A DNA stretch of 64,000 nucleotides from Paenibacillus plantiphilus (GTDB lineage: Bacteria; Bacillota; Bacilli; Paenibacillales; Paenibacillaceae): positions 1-64,000 of the forward strand of contig NZ_CAKMMF010000021.1 of the NCBI RefSeq assembly GCF_927798095.1. The letters run 5' to 3'. Positions 1 to 9,537 of the stretch are shown in pieces. The notes under the pieces are model-generated. The model was not told the origin of the DNA. It searched no databases and worked only from the letters and a program-made list of their open reading frames with translations. Numbering within the stretch: position 1 is the first letter of the stretch; each line of letters begins with the position of its first letter. A program made the translations under genes and the position numbers.

Positions 1-306
1 GCGAGCAGCTGTAAGACGGAAAAATCCTCTTACAGCTGGTGAAGAGCGCCAGAAACCACATCGTTTGTCGCTGTAAGCGTGAAAATCGTTGTTACAGCAC
101 GGAAAAGTGGCGAGCGAGCAGTTGTAAGACGGAAAAATCCTCTTACAGCTGGTGAAGAGCGCTAGAAACCACATCGATTGTTGCTGTAAGCATGAAAATC
201 GATGTTACAGCACGGAAAAGTGGCGAGCGAGCAGCTGTAAGACGGAAAAATCCTCTTACAGCTGGTGGAGAGCGCCAGAAACCACATCGATTGTTGCTGT
301 AAGCCG
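1..306. repeat. 113-bp tandem repeat, about 2.7 copies, hairpin-rich
   Basis: Three near-identical units start at 1, 114 and 227 (period 113), the third breaking off near 305. Each unit carries two imperfect palindromes built on CTGTAA...TTACAG, for example CTGTAAGA/TCTTACAG around an 11-base loop. The copies differ by only a few bases, so the array is recent or homogenised. It lies upstream of purH and contains no convincing gene; short ORFs through it lack ribosome sites. The array may continue beyond the left edge. Function unknown. Confidence 0.85.
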
Positions 307-410
307 AGTTCTGACTATCGGAGAGGGAAATTTGGCTAGTGCAGTATACTCACTGAGAATGTTCCCGGTGATCTTTCTTAGCAGGCTTGGGATTTTCATG
401 TAAATGATGA

Positions 411-660
411 GACGGTACCACATATACGCGAAAATGGTGCAATAAATGCGCAGAGACGGTACCACATATACGCGGAAATGGTGCAATAAATGCGCAGAAA
501 CGGTACCACATATTGAAGATTATATGGTATATATTTCATATTATGGTACCGCATATTCGCGTGATTTATGGTGTGTATTGGCAGTTATGGCGTCGCATAT
601 GTGCGGAAATGGTTGTATTTATGGTGCCGCATATGTGTGTAAATGGTTGTATATTCACTG
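411..660. repeat. 44-bp tandem repeat array upstream of purH, decaying to the right
   Basis: The motif ACGGTACCACATAT recurs at 412, 456 and 500 (period 44), with the rest of the unit also conserved. Further right, degenerate versions (ATGGTACCGCATAT, ATGGCGTCGCATAT, ATGGTGCCGCATAT) continue to about 640. The sequence is a different family from the 113-bp repeat to its left. It separates that repeat from the purH ribosome site. No gene or clear promoter was found between 306 and 740. Confidence 0.8.
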
Positions 661-757
661 AGACGATGCCGCATTTCGTAGAAACTGTGCCATATACACG
701 CATGAACGGAGCAGTTGCTCGAAGGAAAGGCAACAGAATTTTAAGGAGGATACAAAA

Positions 758-2305
758 GTGGCAATTCGGAGAGCTTTAATTAGTGTGTCGGATAAAACAG
801 GTATTATTGAGTTTTCGCGTGCGCTTGCGGACCTGGGTGTGGAAATTATTTCGACGGGCGGTACTGCGAGCCTGCTGGAGAAGGAAGGTCTTCCCGTCAT
901 CGGAATTTCCGATGTGACCGGGTTCCCGGAAATTCTTGACGGACGCGTGAAGACGCTCCATCCTGCTGTACATAGCGGCCTGCTCGCTGTTCGTGACGAC
1001 GAAGAGCATCAGAAGGTGATGGAGGAGCTTGGCCTTGGCTACATCGACCTCGTTGTCGTGAACCTGTATCCTTTTGCAGAGACAATCGCGAAGCCGAATG
1101 TTTCTTATGAGGATGCCATTGAGAATATCGATATCGGCGGCCCGACTATGCTTCGTTCTGCAGCGAAAAATCATGCCTTCGTAACGGTTGTTGTCGATGC
1201 GGCGGACTATGGCGCTGTGCTTGAGGAAGTAAAGGCTGGCGGCGATACGACACTGGAAACGCGCAAGGCGCTCGCAGCCAAAGTATTCCGCCACACCGGC
1301 GCTTACGATGCGCTGATCGGGGACTACCTGTCCAAGCTGGGCGGCAATCCGCTGCCTGAGCGCTACACGGTGACGTACGAGAAGGTGCAGGATCTGCGCT
1401 ATGGCGAGAATCCTCATCAGAAAGCTGCCTTCTACCGCAAGCCGCTAGCTGCGCAAGGCAATATTACTACGGCTGAGCAACTGCACGGCAAGGAGCTGTC
1501 CTACAATAATATTAATGATGCTAATGCGGCGCTTGCGATTGTAAAAGAATTCGTTGAGCCAGCCGTTGTTGCGGTAAAACATATGAACCCTTGCGGCGTA
1601 GGAATCGGCAAGGATATTCATGAGGCGTATCAGAAAGCCTATGCATCTGATCCAACCTCGATCTTCGGCGGCATCGTTGCGGCTAACCGCACGATTGGCG
1701 CGGATACGGCTGGACTGCTCGGCGAAATTTTCCTCGAAATTATTATTGCGCCGGATTTCACGCCTGAAGCGCTGGATATACTGACGAAGAAGAAGAATAT
1801 CCGCCTGCTCAAGCTTGGCGAGTTCCAAGCGGCTGCAGAGCGCAAGCCGGAATGGCTCGTTACGAGCGTTGACGGCGGGATGCTCGTACAGGAGAGCGAT
1901 GTTCACAGCTTGTCGCCAGACGATATTAAGGTTGTTACGAACCGCCAGCCGACCGAGGAAGAGCTGAAGCAGCTGCTGTTTGGCTGGAAAATCGTGAAGC
2001 ATGTGAAGTCGAATGCAATTCTACTTGCTTCGGACAGCATGACGGTTGGCGTAGGCGCAGGTCAGATGAACCGCGTAGGCGCAGCTCGCATTGCAATTGA
2101 ACAAGCAGGCGAGAAGGCGAAGGGTGCGGTGCTGGCATCGGATGCGTTCTTCCCAATGGGCGATACGCTAGAGATGGCTGCAAAGGCTGGCATTACGGCA
2201 GTCATTCAGCCAGGCGGCTCTATTAAGGACGAGGAGTCCATTGCAGTCGCCAATGCGAACAACATTGCAATGGTTGTGACCGGCGTTCGTCATTTCAAAC
2301 ACTAA
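758..2305 (+). CDS. purH: Bifunctional AICAR transformylase / IMP cyclohydrolase
   Basis: Catalyses the last two steps of IMP synthesis in the cytoplasm: formylation of AICAR with 10-formyl-THF, then ring closure. The 515-residue length is typical. The N-terminal MGS-like cyclohydrolase domain (about 1-190) starts with [12 protein letters not shown]; the C-terminal transformylase domain carries the KHMNPCG motif with K274 and H275. The GTG start at 758 is chosen because it follows AAGGAGG and gives the family N-terminus. purD follows after a 197-base gap, so this is the distal end of a purine cluster whose earlier genes would lie to the left, outside the window. Confidence 0.97.
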   Translation: MAIRRALISVSDKTGIIEFSRALADLGVEIISTGGTASLLEKEGLPVIGISDVTGFPEILDGRVKTLHPAVHSGLLAVRDDEEHQKVMEELGLGYIDLVVVNLYPFAETIAKPNVSYEDAIENIDIGGPTMLRSAAKNHAFVTVVVDAADYGAVLEEVKAGGDTTLETRKALAAKVFRHTGAYDALIGDYLSKLGGNPLPERYTVTYEKVQDLRYGENPHQKAAFYRKPLAAQGNITTAEQLHGKELSYNNINDANAALAIVKEFVEPAVVAVKHMNPCGVGIGKDIHEAYQKAYASDPTSIFGGIVAANRTIGADTAGLLGEIFLEIIIAPDFTPEALDILTKKKNIRLLKLGEFQAAAERKPEWLVTSVDGGMLVQESDVHSLSPDDIKVVTNRQPTEEELKQLLFGWKIVKHVKSNAILLASDSMTVGVGAGQMNRVGAARIAIEQAGEKAKGAVLASDAFFPMGDTLEMAAKAGITAVIQPGGSIKDEESIAVANANNIAMVVTGVRHFKH

Positions 2306-2356
2306 TAGTAAGGCAAGGTTAGGGCAAGCGGATTGTTTAAGGACAAGCGGTGATCG

Positions 2357-2426
2357 GCATGTCTCGCACTTTGCAGGGCATGTCCCGCGACCGCATGTCT
2401 CGCACTTTGCGGGGGCATGTCCCGCT
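2357..2426. repeat. 36-bp direct repeat between purH and purD
   Basis: GCATGTCTCGCACTTTGC begins at 2357 and again at 2393, each followed by a GGGCATGTCCCGC-like tail, so two 36-bp units abut. The units are GC-rich and could pair with themselves. They sit in the 197-base purH-purD gap. Confidence 0.75.
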
Positions 2427-2502
2427 TGCCCTCTATGTTTGCCACACATGTAGCGGTTCTGGCTATGACTTTACTATTCAGTCCCAATAGGAGGGTTTTT
2501 CT

Positions 2503-3783
2503 GTGCGTATTATGGTAATTGGCGGCGGCGGGCGCGAGCACGCTATTGTATGGGCGCTTAATAAGAGCGACAAGGTGAAGCAAATTTATTGTGCGCCTGG
2601 CAATGCGGGTATCGCTGAGCTGGCGGAGTGTGTGCCGATTCCGGTTAACCGGTTCGGGGATTTGATTCAATTCGCGATCGATAATGCGGTGGACCTCGTT
2701 GTGGTCGGTCCGGATGATCCGCTTGCGGGTGGAATTGTAGACGCTTTCGAGGAGCGGAATATTCCGATCTTTGGACCCCGGAAGAATGCGGCGTCGATTG
2801 AGAGCAGCAAAATTTTTATGAAGGACCTGCTCAAGGCCTATAATATTCCAACGGCGAAATATGAGTCGTTCACGGATTATGAATCTGCGCTTGCTTATTT
2901 GCGCCAGCAGTCCGCGCCAATCGTGGTGAAGGCCGATGGTCTGGCAGCTGGCAAAGGGGTTACTGTTGCGTTCACGATTGAGGAAGCGGAGAAGGCGCTG
3001 CACGAGATGATGGTGGACAAGGTGTTCGGAGAGTCGGGCGGCAGCATCGTCATCGAAGAGTTCCTTGAAGGACAGGAGATGTCGATTCTCGCATTCGTCG
3101 ATGGCGAGACTGTACGCGCGATGGTTCCTGCACAGGATCACAAGCCTGTATTCGATGATGACAAAGGTCCGAATACAGGCGGGATGGGCACATATTCGCC
3201 ACTGCCGCATATCGACCCAGCATTGGTCGAGGATGCGATTGAAAATATTATTAAGCCGACTGCCAAAGCGATGGTCAGCGAAGGACGTCCGTTCCGCGGC
3301 GTGCTGTTCGCAGGGCTCATTATGACGAAGGACGGCGTGAAGACGATAGAATTTAATGCGCGCATGGGCGATCCGGAGACACAGGTGGTGCTTCCGCGCC
3401 TGAAGACGGATCTGCTCGATATTATTCTGGCAGCGCTTAACGGTCGTCTGGATGCGATTGATATTGAATGGAGCGATGAAGCGGCTGTATGTGTTGTTGC
3501 CGCATCTGGCGGATACCCCGGTCCATACGGGACTGGTCAGGCCATTGAAGGGCTCGATGCCGCCAAAGCGTTGGGCGCTCTTGTGTTCCATGCCGGGACG
3601 GCCGAGCATAACGGCAGCATCGTGACGAACGGTGGACGCGTACTCGGTATTGTAGGCCGTGGCCGCGATATTGCAGAGGCTCGCGCACATGCGTATGAAG
3701 CCGCCGCTGTCATTTCGTTCGAAGGCATGCATTGCCGTTCGGACATTGGCGCTAAAGCGACAAAAGCAGTGCTGAAAGGCTAG
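2503..3783 (+). CDS. purD: Phosphoribosylamine-glycine ligase (GAR synthetase)
   Basis: ATP-dependent ligation of glycine to phosphoribosylamine, step two of purine synthesis. The 426-residue protein has the family N-terminus with GGGGREHAI, the ATP-grasp region (VVKADGLAAGKGV, about residues 141-153), EEFLEGQEMS, and the metal-binding EFNARMGDPETQ near residue 283. The GTG start at 2503 follows AGGAGGG. It lies downstream of purH on the same strand and is closed by a strong terminator at 3806-3848. Confidence 0.97.
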   Translation: MRIMVIGGGGREHAIVWALNKSDKVKQIYCAPGNAGIAELAECVPIPVNRFGDLIQFAIDNAVDLVVVGPDDPLAGGIVDAFEERNIPIFGPRKNAASIESSKIFMKDLLKAYNIPTAKYESFTDYESALAYLRQQSAPIVVKADGLAAGKGVTVAFTIEEAEKALHEMMVDKVFGESGGSIVIEEFLEGQEMSILAFVDGETVRAMVPAQDHKPVFDDDKGPNTGGMGTYSPLPHIDPALVEDAIENIIKPTAKAMVSEGRPFRGVLFAGLIMTKDGVKTIEFNARMGDPETQVVLPRLKTDLLDIILAALNGRLDAIDIEWSDEAAVCVVAASGGYPGPYGTGQAIEGLDAAKALGALVFHAGTAEHNGSIVTNGGRVLGIVGRGRDIAEARAHAYEAAAVISFEGMHCRSDIGAKATKAVLKG

Positions 3784-3805
3784 CTGTCTACTGAAAGGCT
3801 GTTGA

Positions 3806-3848
3806 AGCCGCCGTGTCCCTGTTTGGAGAGGGAACGGCGGCTTTTTAT
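3806..3848 (+). terminator. Rho-independent terminator of the purine cluster
   Basis: AGCCGCCGT and ACGGCGGCT form the outer stem, with an inner TCCCT/AGGGA extension, followed by TTTTT. It starts 22 bases after the purD stop. Confidence 0.9.
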
Positions 3849-3992
3849 TATATAAATTGGAAATTTTTGTTGTGTATTTATTATGGGTAAAATTACCTCG
3901 CTGTATGGAGGTTCATGTTACTAGTTTGTAACGACTTCCTGGCTCTGCTCCTATAGGATGACACTATAAGGCAGCGAGGGAGTTTTGACATC

Positions 3993-5279
3993 ATGAATAG
4001 TGTGAGAAGGAAGAAGCGGCGGCGGTTTTTCGTTGTCTTTATTGTTTTTGTTGTAGCATGGATTGTTCTTGTTGCGGGATGCAATACGCGCAGCGGATTA
4101 CTTGTGTGGAACAATGAGGTATGGTCGGGATCAAGTCAAGACGGCGCTGAGTGGGACAATAGCCAGAATAAAGGCGATTTAACTGGGGCGGAATCAAATA
4201 AGGACGGGAAGGACAGTCCTGCTGACGCTTCGAATGAAAGTGACGGGGGCGAGCAAGAAGGGACAGACGATCGTAAGGGCGAAACGCCTGATGGCGGAGA
4301 CGATAATAATAGTAAGGGCGAAGCGCCTGGTGGCGGAGACGATAATAATAGTAAGGGCGAAGCGCCTGGTGGCGGAGACGATAATAATAGTAAGGGCGAA
4401 GCGACTGGTGGCGGAGACGATAATAATAGTAAGGGCGAAACGCCGGGTGGCGGAGACGATGATAATAGTAAGGACGAAACGCCTGATGGCGGAGACGATA
4501 ATAATAGTAAGGGTGAAACGCCTGGTGGCAGAGACGATAATAGCAGTAAGGGCGAGAAGCCGCAAGGGGGAGCAGCTGCTCCTGAAGAGGATGGGAGTCC
4601 GAACAAGCCGGCTTCTTCTTTCGAGCTCGATAAGACGACCTCTCCTATTGTCGATTATGAAGCTCCATCGAGTGCCAAGCTGGTAGCCTTGACTTTCGAC
4701 GATGGACCGGATAAGAATTATACGATGGATATACTGGATATTTTACGGGAATATAAGCTCAAGGCAACGTTCTTCACGGTAGGCATACAGGTTAAGAAGT
4801 ATCCGGAAATTATGAAGCGCATTGCTCAGGATGGACATGTGATCGGCAATCATTCTTATCATCATCCGAATTTATCCAAGCTTGACAGCAAGACGATTAA
4901 AGAGGAAATTAAATGGACGGATCATCTTATCGAGAAGACGGCCGGTTATGTGCCGCGTTTGGTTCGTGCGCCGTATGGGGCTCTGTCTCCGCTCGTAAGA
5001 AGCATAATGAAGGACAACAACCGCGAGTTGATCGGCTGGACGGTGGATACCCGAGATTGGGCGGGCGAATCGGTCGCCAGGATGCGGGCAAATGTGAATA
5101 AGAATACGAAGCCTGGCGGTATTATTCTGATGCATTCTTTTGGCAGCAAGCATCTGAAAAACACGGTTGAGCTGCTTCCGCTCATTATTGAGGATTTGAG
5201 CAAGAAGGGATATACGTTTGTGACGGTGGACGAGCTGTTGTCTGCCAATGAGCAGCGCAATGCGGCGGAGAAGAAGTAA
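3993..5279 (+). CDS. Polysaccharide deacetylase (NodB domain) lipoprotein with a repeat linker
   Basis: Predicted cell-surface N-deacetylase acting on peptidoglycan or a similar polymer. A basic N-terminus and hydrophobic segment end in the lipobox LVAGC near residue 29. Residues about 96-186 are seven 13-residue acidic repeats (GEAPGGGDDNNSK type). The C-terminal NodB domain shows TFDDGPD (catalytic and metal aspartates), the metal-binding HSYHH, RAPYG, WTVDTRDW and the final ILMHS. The ATG at 3993 follows GGGAG. It precedes another lipoprotein and a two-component pair. The substrate cannot be read from sequence. Confidence 0.9.
   Translation: MNSVRRKKRRRFFVVFIVFVVAWIVLVAGCNTRSGLLVWNNEVWSGSSQDGAEWDNSQNKGDLTGAESNKDGKDSPADASNESDGGEQEGTDDRKGETPDGGDDNNSKGEAPGGGDDNNSKGEAPGGGDDNNSKGEATGGGDDNNSKGETPGGGDDDNSKDETPDGGDDNNSKGETPGGRDDNSSKGEKPQGGAAAPEEDGSPNKPASSFELDKTTSPIVDYEAPSSAKLVALTFDDGPDKNYTMDILDILREYKLKATFFTVGIQVKKYPEIMKRIAQDGHVIGNHSYHHPNLSKLDSKTIKEEIKWTDHLIEKTAGYVPRLVRAPYGALSPLVRSIMKDNNRELIGWTVDTRDWAGESVARMRANVNKNTKPGGIILMHSFGSKHLKNTVELLPLIIEDLSKKGYTFVTVDELLSANEQRNAAEKK
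4278..4550 (+). repeat. 39-bp coding minisatellite, seven copies
   Basis: Units start every 39 bases from 4278 (4278, 4317, 4356 and so on) and encode a 13-residue GE(A/T)PxGGDDNNSK unit. Substitutions are mostly in the second to fifth residues, and the last copies diverge. The array forms the spacer between the lipid anchor and the catalytic domain. All six frames stay open through it, which produces spurious antisense ORFs. Confidence 0.9.
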
Positions 5280-5371
5280 GCGCCATGGCTGCAGCAATGC
5301 GGTGGAGAAGAAGTAATGCGCCATGGCAGCTGCAGCGCTCATTGCTATCGGATTGACGGGAGGGTGGCGAG

Positions 5372-6772
5372 ATGATGTTATTACGCCTCGGACGGCGATT
5401 GGGAATAATGGGATTCATTCTAATTGGCTTGTTCGGGCTTACAGGGTGTCAATATACGGCCACTCCTGCTGATCTGCTGCAGAATCCGCAAGTAATGCCA
5501 GAGACAGAAAGACTCGCAGATGCGATGAAGAACGCGCTTCCGGCCAAGGCGAAATTATCGCTTCAGTTGCACCCGCAAGCAACCTCGGCAGTTGTGATGG
5601 GCGATGTCGATAACGATGGTATTGTAGATGCTCTCGTATCATTCATGAATGAGAACGGTAATCAACAGGTGATGGTGCTGAGAGGAAGAGAGGACGGGAC
5701 CTGGAACTACTGGTTCACGTTCGCTGAAATGTCCAGCTACGGGATTGATCGGATTGTGGTTGAAGATCTGGATGACAATGGTCAGTCAGAGGTGATGATC
5801 GGATGGAAAGTATACGGTCAGCCGGAATTTTTGCTGAATGTGTATCAGGTCCGCCAGTACCACTCAGGCAAGGAGCCTCTGCTGCCGATTGCTGAGCTGC
5901 CTTATGATACGCTGGAAGTTGGCAATGTGGACGGGGATGGGGACACGGAGGTCGTAACTATTGTGTTGGATCGCGAAGGAAAGCAGGCATCTCTTCGCAT
6001 CTATCGGGTCAAGCATTGGGCGTTCTATAAAGCGATGTCAATTCCTTTGAACGGAATTGTGAACCGGTATTACAATTTGAAGGTTGGCAAAATTGCAGAG
6101 GATCGGTATGGCATTGTAACGGAGGCAAGTATAGGCGCTCATTCTTCCACGACGACGATGTTCGCCTGGAGCAACGGGAATCTGAAACAAGTCTATCCAT
6201 CCACGAGGTCAAACATTCCCAATGAGGGGGATAATGTATATTCCACGGAAAGCGGCGATGGAAATGCGGATGGCATTCTTGATTTGCATGTTCTGCAAGA
6301 GGCGCCGGGCCAGAAGCCGGATACTTCCTATGCGGAGACGCTGTGGATCCAGCAGTACAAGCAGTGGGATGGATTCGATGGGTTCCAGCTCGTTAAGGAG
6401 CGGTACGTCAATCACATGCAGGGCTTTATCGTAGATGTTCCGCTGAAATGGAGGGGGCGCTACACTGTAAGCAGGCCGGAAGATGAGCATGCAGGTATTG
6501 TGTTCGAATATATGAATACGAAATCGGCGCATAGTGCTCCAATGTTCACCATATATGCCTTCCCTACTGCGGATTGGAGACAGGCTGAGCAGAAATGGCA
6601 GGACAAAGGGATTCATTATGACGAGCTGCTTAAAGCGGCCGGCATCCAGTACGCAGTCTTATGGGGGGAGCCGTCTGCCGAGTGGAGCAAAGGCGAGAAG
6701 GAAATGTTCTGGCATGTGCAGCCCGATAAGAGTGGCTTGGACAAGCTGTTCAAGCTGCTGCCTCCAAGGTGA
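5372..6772 (+). CDS. Lipoprotein with FG-GAP/VCBS-like acidic repeats
   Basis: 466-residue predicted surface lipoprotein; signal segment ending in the lipobox LTGC near residue 25. Three acidic loops recall FG-GAP/VCBS calcium-binding repeats: GDVDNDGIVDAL, EDLDDNGQSEVM and GNVDGDGDTEVV, within residues about 75-195. The C-terminal half has no motif I recognise. Start at 5372 (MMLL) follows GGGAGGGTGG. It lies 87 bases before the response regulator gene, so it could be a sensory or output partner of that pair; this is inference from position only. Confidence 0.75.
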   Translation: MMLLRLGRRLGIMGFILIGLFGLTGCQYTATPADLLQNPQVMPETERLADAMKNALPAKAKLSLQLHPQATSAVVMGDVDNDGIVDALVSFMNENGNQQVMVLRGREDGTWNYWFTFAEMSSYGIDRIVVEDLDDNGQSEVMIGWKVYGQPEFLLNVYQVRQYHSGKEPLLPIAELPYDTLEVGNVDGDGDTEVVTIVLDREGKQASLRIYRVKHWAFYKAMSIPLNGIVNRYYNLKVGKIAEDRYGIVTEASIGAHSSTTTMFAWSNGNLKQVYPSTRSNIPNEGDNVYSTESGDGNADGILDLHVLQEAPGQKPDTSYAETLWIQQYKQWDGFDGFQLVKERYVNHMQGFIVDVPLKWRGRYTVSRPEDEHAGIVFEYMNTKSAHSAPMFTIYAFPTADWRQAEQKWQDKGIHYDELLKAAGIQYAVLWGEPSAEWSKGEKEMFWHVQPDKSGLDKLFKLLPPR

Positions 6773-6859
6773 CAAGCCGTGTTGATGCCCCTGCGAGGAT
6801 AGGGATTGGAAGCATAGATTACCAGGCACTGTGCTTGGAATGAGAGGGGGGTTGAAGCA

Positions 6860-7729
6860 TTGCGCATTTTATTGCTTGAGGACGAGGAAGCGATTCGTGG
6901 TTTCGTTCGAATCAATTTGAAACGGAACGGAATGGAGGTTGTTGAAGCGGAGGATGGCGAAACTGCGCTCGCTTTAGCGGAAGCGGCCTCCCCTCCATTC
7001 GATGCTGCACTGTTGGATGTCATGCTGCCGACGATCAGCGGATTCGAAGTGTGCGAGCAACTGCGGGGACAGTTCCCGCGTATGGGCATTATTATGCTGA
7101 CAGCCAAGTCTCAGGAGGAGGATAAGATTCTTGGTCTGGAGCTTGGCGCAGATGACTATATTCAGAAGCCGTTCAGTCCCGGCGAGCTGATCGCCAGACT
7201 TAAGGCGCTGCATCGCCGGATGATGCCGGGCGGCCTGTCTTGGCAGGATTCAGCCTCGCCGCTTATGATGCAGGGCGCTGAGGGAAGTCGGAATGATGGA
7301 ACGGCTGAAGCGGAAGTCGGGGCGACCGTCGATGAGACAGGCGCGTATGGGTCTGATTCTGATAGGAGCGATGCGAGCGGACTGCATGTTGCAGGTGAAG
7401 GGTCCCGCCTCTTGCGGAGTGAACTGCATTCGGGACCGTTTCGCTTATCGGCGTTGGAGCGCAAGCTATGGAAGGAAAACGAAGAAATTGTGCTTACGCC
7501 TACGGAGTGGACACTTGTTAATCTGCTTCTGGAGCGGGAGGGCGCTGGGCTTAGCCGTGACGAAATTTTGGACGCGGTGTGGGGGCGCCATTTTATCGGG
7601 GACTTGAAAATTGTGGATGTGAATATTCGCCGAATTCGTCAGAAAATCGAGGATGAACCGTCTGAGCCGAAATATATCGAAACGTTATGGGGTTATGGCT
7701 ACAGGTGGAAACGGGGCGAAGGGCGATGA
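6860..7729 (+). CDS. OmpR-family response regulator with an extended linker
   Basis: DNA-binding response regulator. The receiver domain (about 1-120) has the acidic pair EDEE near residues 7-10, the phosphoacceptor D53 in LLDVMLP and the conserved lysine in QKPFSPGEL. The C-terminal winged helix (about 205-285) shows LTPTEWTLVNLLL and VDVNIRRIRQKIE. The linker, about 75 residues rich in Ser, Gly, Glu and Asp, makes the protein longer (289 aa) than the usual 225-240. Start is TTG at 6860 after a G-rich stretch (AGAGGGGGG). Its stop overlaps the kinase start (ATGA at 7726). Confidence 0.92.
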   Translation: MRILLLEDEEAIRGFVRINLKRNGMEVVEAEDGETALALAEAASPPFDAALLDVMLPTISGFEVCEQLRGQFPRMGIIMLTAKSQEEDKILGLELGADDYIQKPFSPGELIARLKALHRRMMPGGLSWQDSASPLMMQGAEGSRNDGTAEAEVGATVDETGAYGSDSDRSDASGLHVAGEGSRLLRSELHSGPFRLSALERKLWKENEEIVLTPTEWTLVNLLLEREGAGLSRDEILDAVWGRHFIGDLKIVDVNIRRIRQKIEDEPSEPKYIETLWGYGYRWKRGEGR

Positions 7730-9150
7730 ACAGTCTACGATCTCGGATGGTATGGAGCTATGGCGTTCTCATTATGCTCGTCGTCGTCATGCTGGGGTCT
7801 ATGTTTGTAACGCTGGTATGGAATTATTATTATGGCGGTGCAGAGGGAGCGCTGCTCCAGCGTGCCCAAACGGAAGCTGCGCTCCATAATCGGAGTATTG
7901 CTACCAGGCCGCTTCAGTCGAAGGCGGAGTATATGCTGCAAAATATGACGGAAGGCTCCATCCATCTGCAGCTTCTCGACTACTCCGGGCTTATCGTTGT
8001 GGAAAGCAACGGTCTTAGCGGGGCAGTCGGGACATTGGGGACGCCTGACGTCATACAGGCGATGAACGGCGAAACCGGTTCCTGGCGCGGCTATGATGAA
8101 ACGACGAATGAGAGGATAGCGGCTGTAACGGTGCCTGTTGTGGATAATGGGCGCGTTGTTGCGATGTTTCGCTACTCCTCCTCATTGGAGCGGATCGATG
8201 CATTGGTTCGGAACATGCTATGGCTGACTGTTCTTGTTGGCGCTGTCGTCGTCCTGCTCTTCTTCATGATGAGTGTGCTGCTGGCCAACCGGATCGCCAG
8301 ACCGATCCGAAATCTGACGCTTGTCGCCGAGCAGATGGGGGAAGGGGATTGGTCACGCCGTGCCTCGCTGTATGAACGTGACGAGATCGGGCGGTTGGCT
8401 GAGACGCTGAACAAGATGGCAGCTGAGCTGACAAGGCGGGAGAAGCTGAAAAATGATTTTATCTCATCCATCTCTCATGAGCTGCGCACTCCACTCACTT
8501 CCATCAAGGGCTGGAGCGAGACGCTGGCCTCGGGAGATCTGACAGATGTAGATGAGCTGCAGCTTGGTCTGGCTGTCATTGATCGCGAGACGGAACGTCT
8601 GTCGGGGCTGGTCGAGGATCTGCTGGATTTCTCCAAGCTGTATGCGAAAAGCATCGTTCTCCATCCGGAGACGCTTGACCTGCTCAAGCCGATTAAGGAA
8701 ACGATACGGCAGTTCGAGGTTCGCGGGCAGCGCGAAGGCGTCAAGCTGATCGGCATTCTGAGCGATATGCCTCTAATGGTAGAAGCAGATGCCAATCGTC
8801 TGAAGCAGGTGTTCATCAATGTGCTCGACAATGCGCTCAAATTCACGCCATCAGGCGGCGAGATTACGATTGCCGCTGCTGCTGCCTCTCCAGATTGGGC
8901 GCGAATTAGTATTGCCGATACAGGCCGCGGCATTCAACCGGAGGATCTGCCGCATATTACGGACAAGTTCTATAAAGGCAGCAGCCAGCGAGCGGGGAGT
9001 GGGCTCGGCCTTGCAATTTGCAAGGAAATTGTGGAGCTGCACGGAGGCACGCTCCGCGTGGATAGTGTTGTCGGCGAGGGGACAGTTGTCACGCTGACGG
9101 TTCCGCTTGTTCAGCAGCCGCTCCCAGGCAAGCAGGAGAGCACCGCCTAG
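7726..9150 (+). CDS. Membrane sensor histidine kinase
   Basis: Partner kinase of the upstream regulator, translationally coupled by the ATGA overlap at 7726-7729. 474 residues: N-terminal membrane segment, an extracytoplasmic sensor of roughly 130 residues, a second membrane segment (about 165-190), HAMP (NRIARPIRNLT), HisKA with H251 in ISHELRTPLTSIKG, and HATPase_c with NVLDNALKF, DTGRGI and GSGLGLAI. The ATG at 7726 is preferred to the upstream in-frame start at 7687 because that lies inside the regulator. The signal is not inferable. Confidence 0.93.
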   Translation: MNSLRSRMVWSYGVLIMLVVVMLGSMFVTLVWNYYYGGAEGALLQRAQTEAALHNRSIATRPLQSKAEYMLQNMTEGSIHLQLLDYSGLIVVESNGLSGAVGTLGTPDVIQAMNGETGSWRGYDETTNERIAAVTVPVVDNGRVVAMFRYSSSLERIDALVRNMLWLTVLVGAVVVLLFFMMSVLLANRIARPIRNLTLVAEQMGEGDWSRRASLYERDEIGRLAETLNKMAAELTRREKLKNDFISSISHELRTPLTSIKGWSETLASGDLTDVDELQLGLAVIDRETERLSGLVEDLLDFSKLYAKSIVLHPETLDLLKPIKETIRQFEVRGQREGVKLIGILSDMPLMVEADANRLKQVFINVLDNALKFTPSGGEITIAAAAASPDWARISIADTGRGIQPEDLPHITDKFYKGSSQRAGSGLGLAICKEIVELHGGTLRVDSVVGEGTVVTLTVPLVQQPLPGKQESTA

Positions 9151-9156
9151 CTGCCG

Positions 9157-9285
9157 CTACTCTTTATAGAATAGTGATTTGCGCTTGACGAAAATATAGG
9201 CAAGTGCCAGCGCAGAGATGAAGACCAGGGACACTGCCAGCCAGTGAAGGGCGATCCAGTCAAAAAATTCACGCATATGCTTCAT
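9157..9285 (-). CDS. Small single-span membrane protein, 42 aa
   Basis: Short antisense gene in the gap between the kinase and the DUF3048 lipoprotein. It encodes 42 residues with a central hydrophobic segment (WLAVSLVFISALALAYIF, residues 15-32) and a positively charged KRK after it. A full AGGAGGT lies directly upstream; spacing is very short for the first ATG (9285) and about 11 for Met4 (9276), so either could be used. A convincing ribosome site and clean membrane topology support a real gene. Function unknown. Confidence 0.65.
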   Translation of the reverse strand: MKHMREFFDWIALHWLAVSLVFISALALAYIFVKRKSLFYKE

Positions 9286-9537
9286 GACCTCCTATCGCTA
9301 ATTGCTGCTGTACGCTTCTAGGTAGTATGCGAAGCAGCCTGCAGCGTATACCCTGTCTGTTGGAATTGTGGTCGACTGACCGCCGTCATGCAGCGAAACA
9401 TCGCGCGCCGGGAGCTGTGCTGCAGCTGCCGTGAATGCGCGGGAATGACATGAAATGCGAGACAACGGAACGATACATATGGTTTAATAAGGGAACCGGG
9501 TTATTCCGGGTAACTTGAGGTGAAGGTGGGCGTACAT

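Noticed and set aside
1-306. Possible CRISPR array
   Set aside because: Units are 113 bp with no alternation of constant repeat and unique spacer; almost the whole unit is conserved.
513-779. 88-codon plus frame before purH
   Set aside because: Made of the 44-bp repeat and overlapping the purH start and ribosome site.
776-1417. 213-codon minus frame
   Set aside because: Shadow of purH; no ribosome site and no recognisable protein.
2302-3732. 476-codon open frame on the minus strand
   Set aside because: Antisense to purD for nearly its whole length; composition is that of a codon-bias shadow (many His, Arg and Asn) with no family resemblance.
4136-4606. Serine/leucine repeat proteins on the minus strand and a second plus frame
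   Set aside because: All frames stay open across the 39-bp repeat of the deacetylase gene; they only mirror the repeat.
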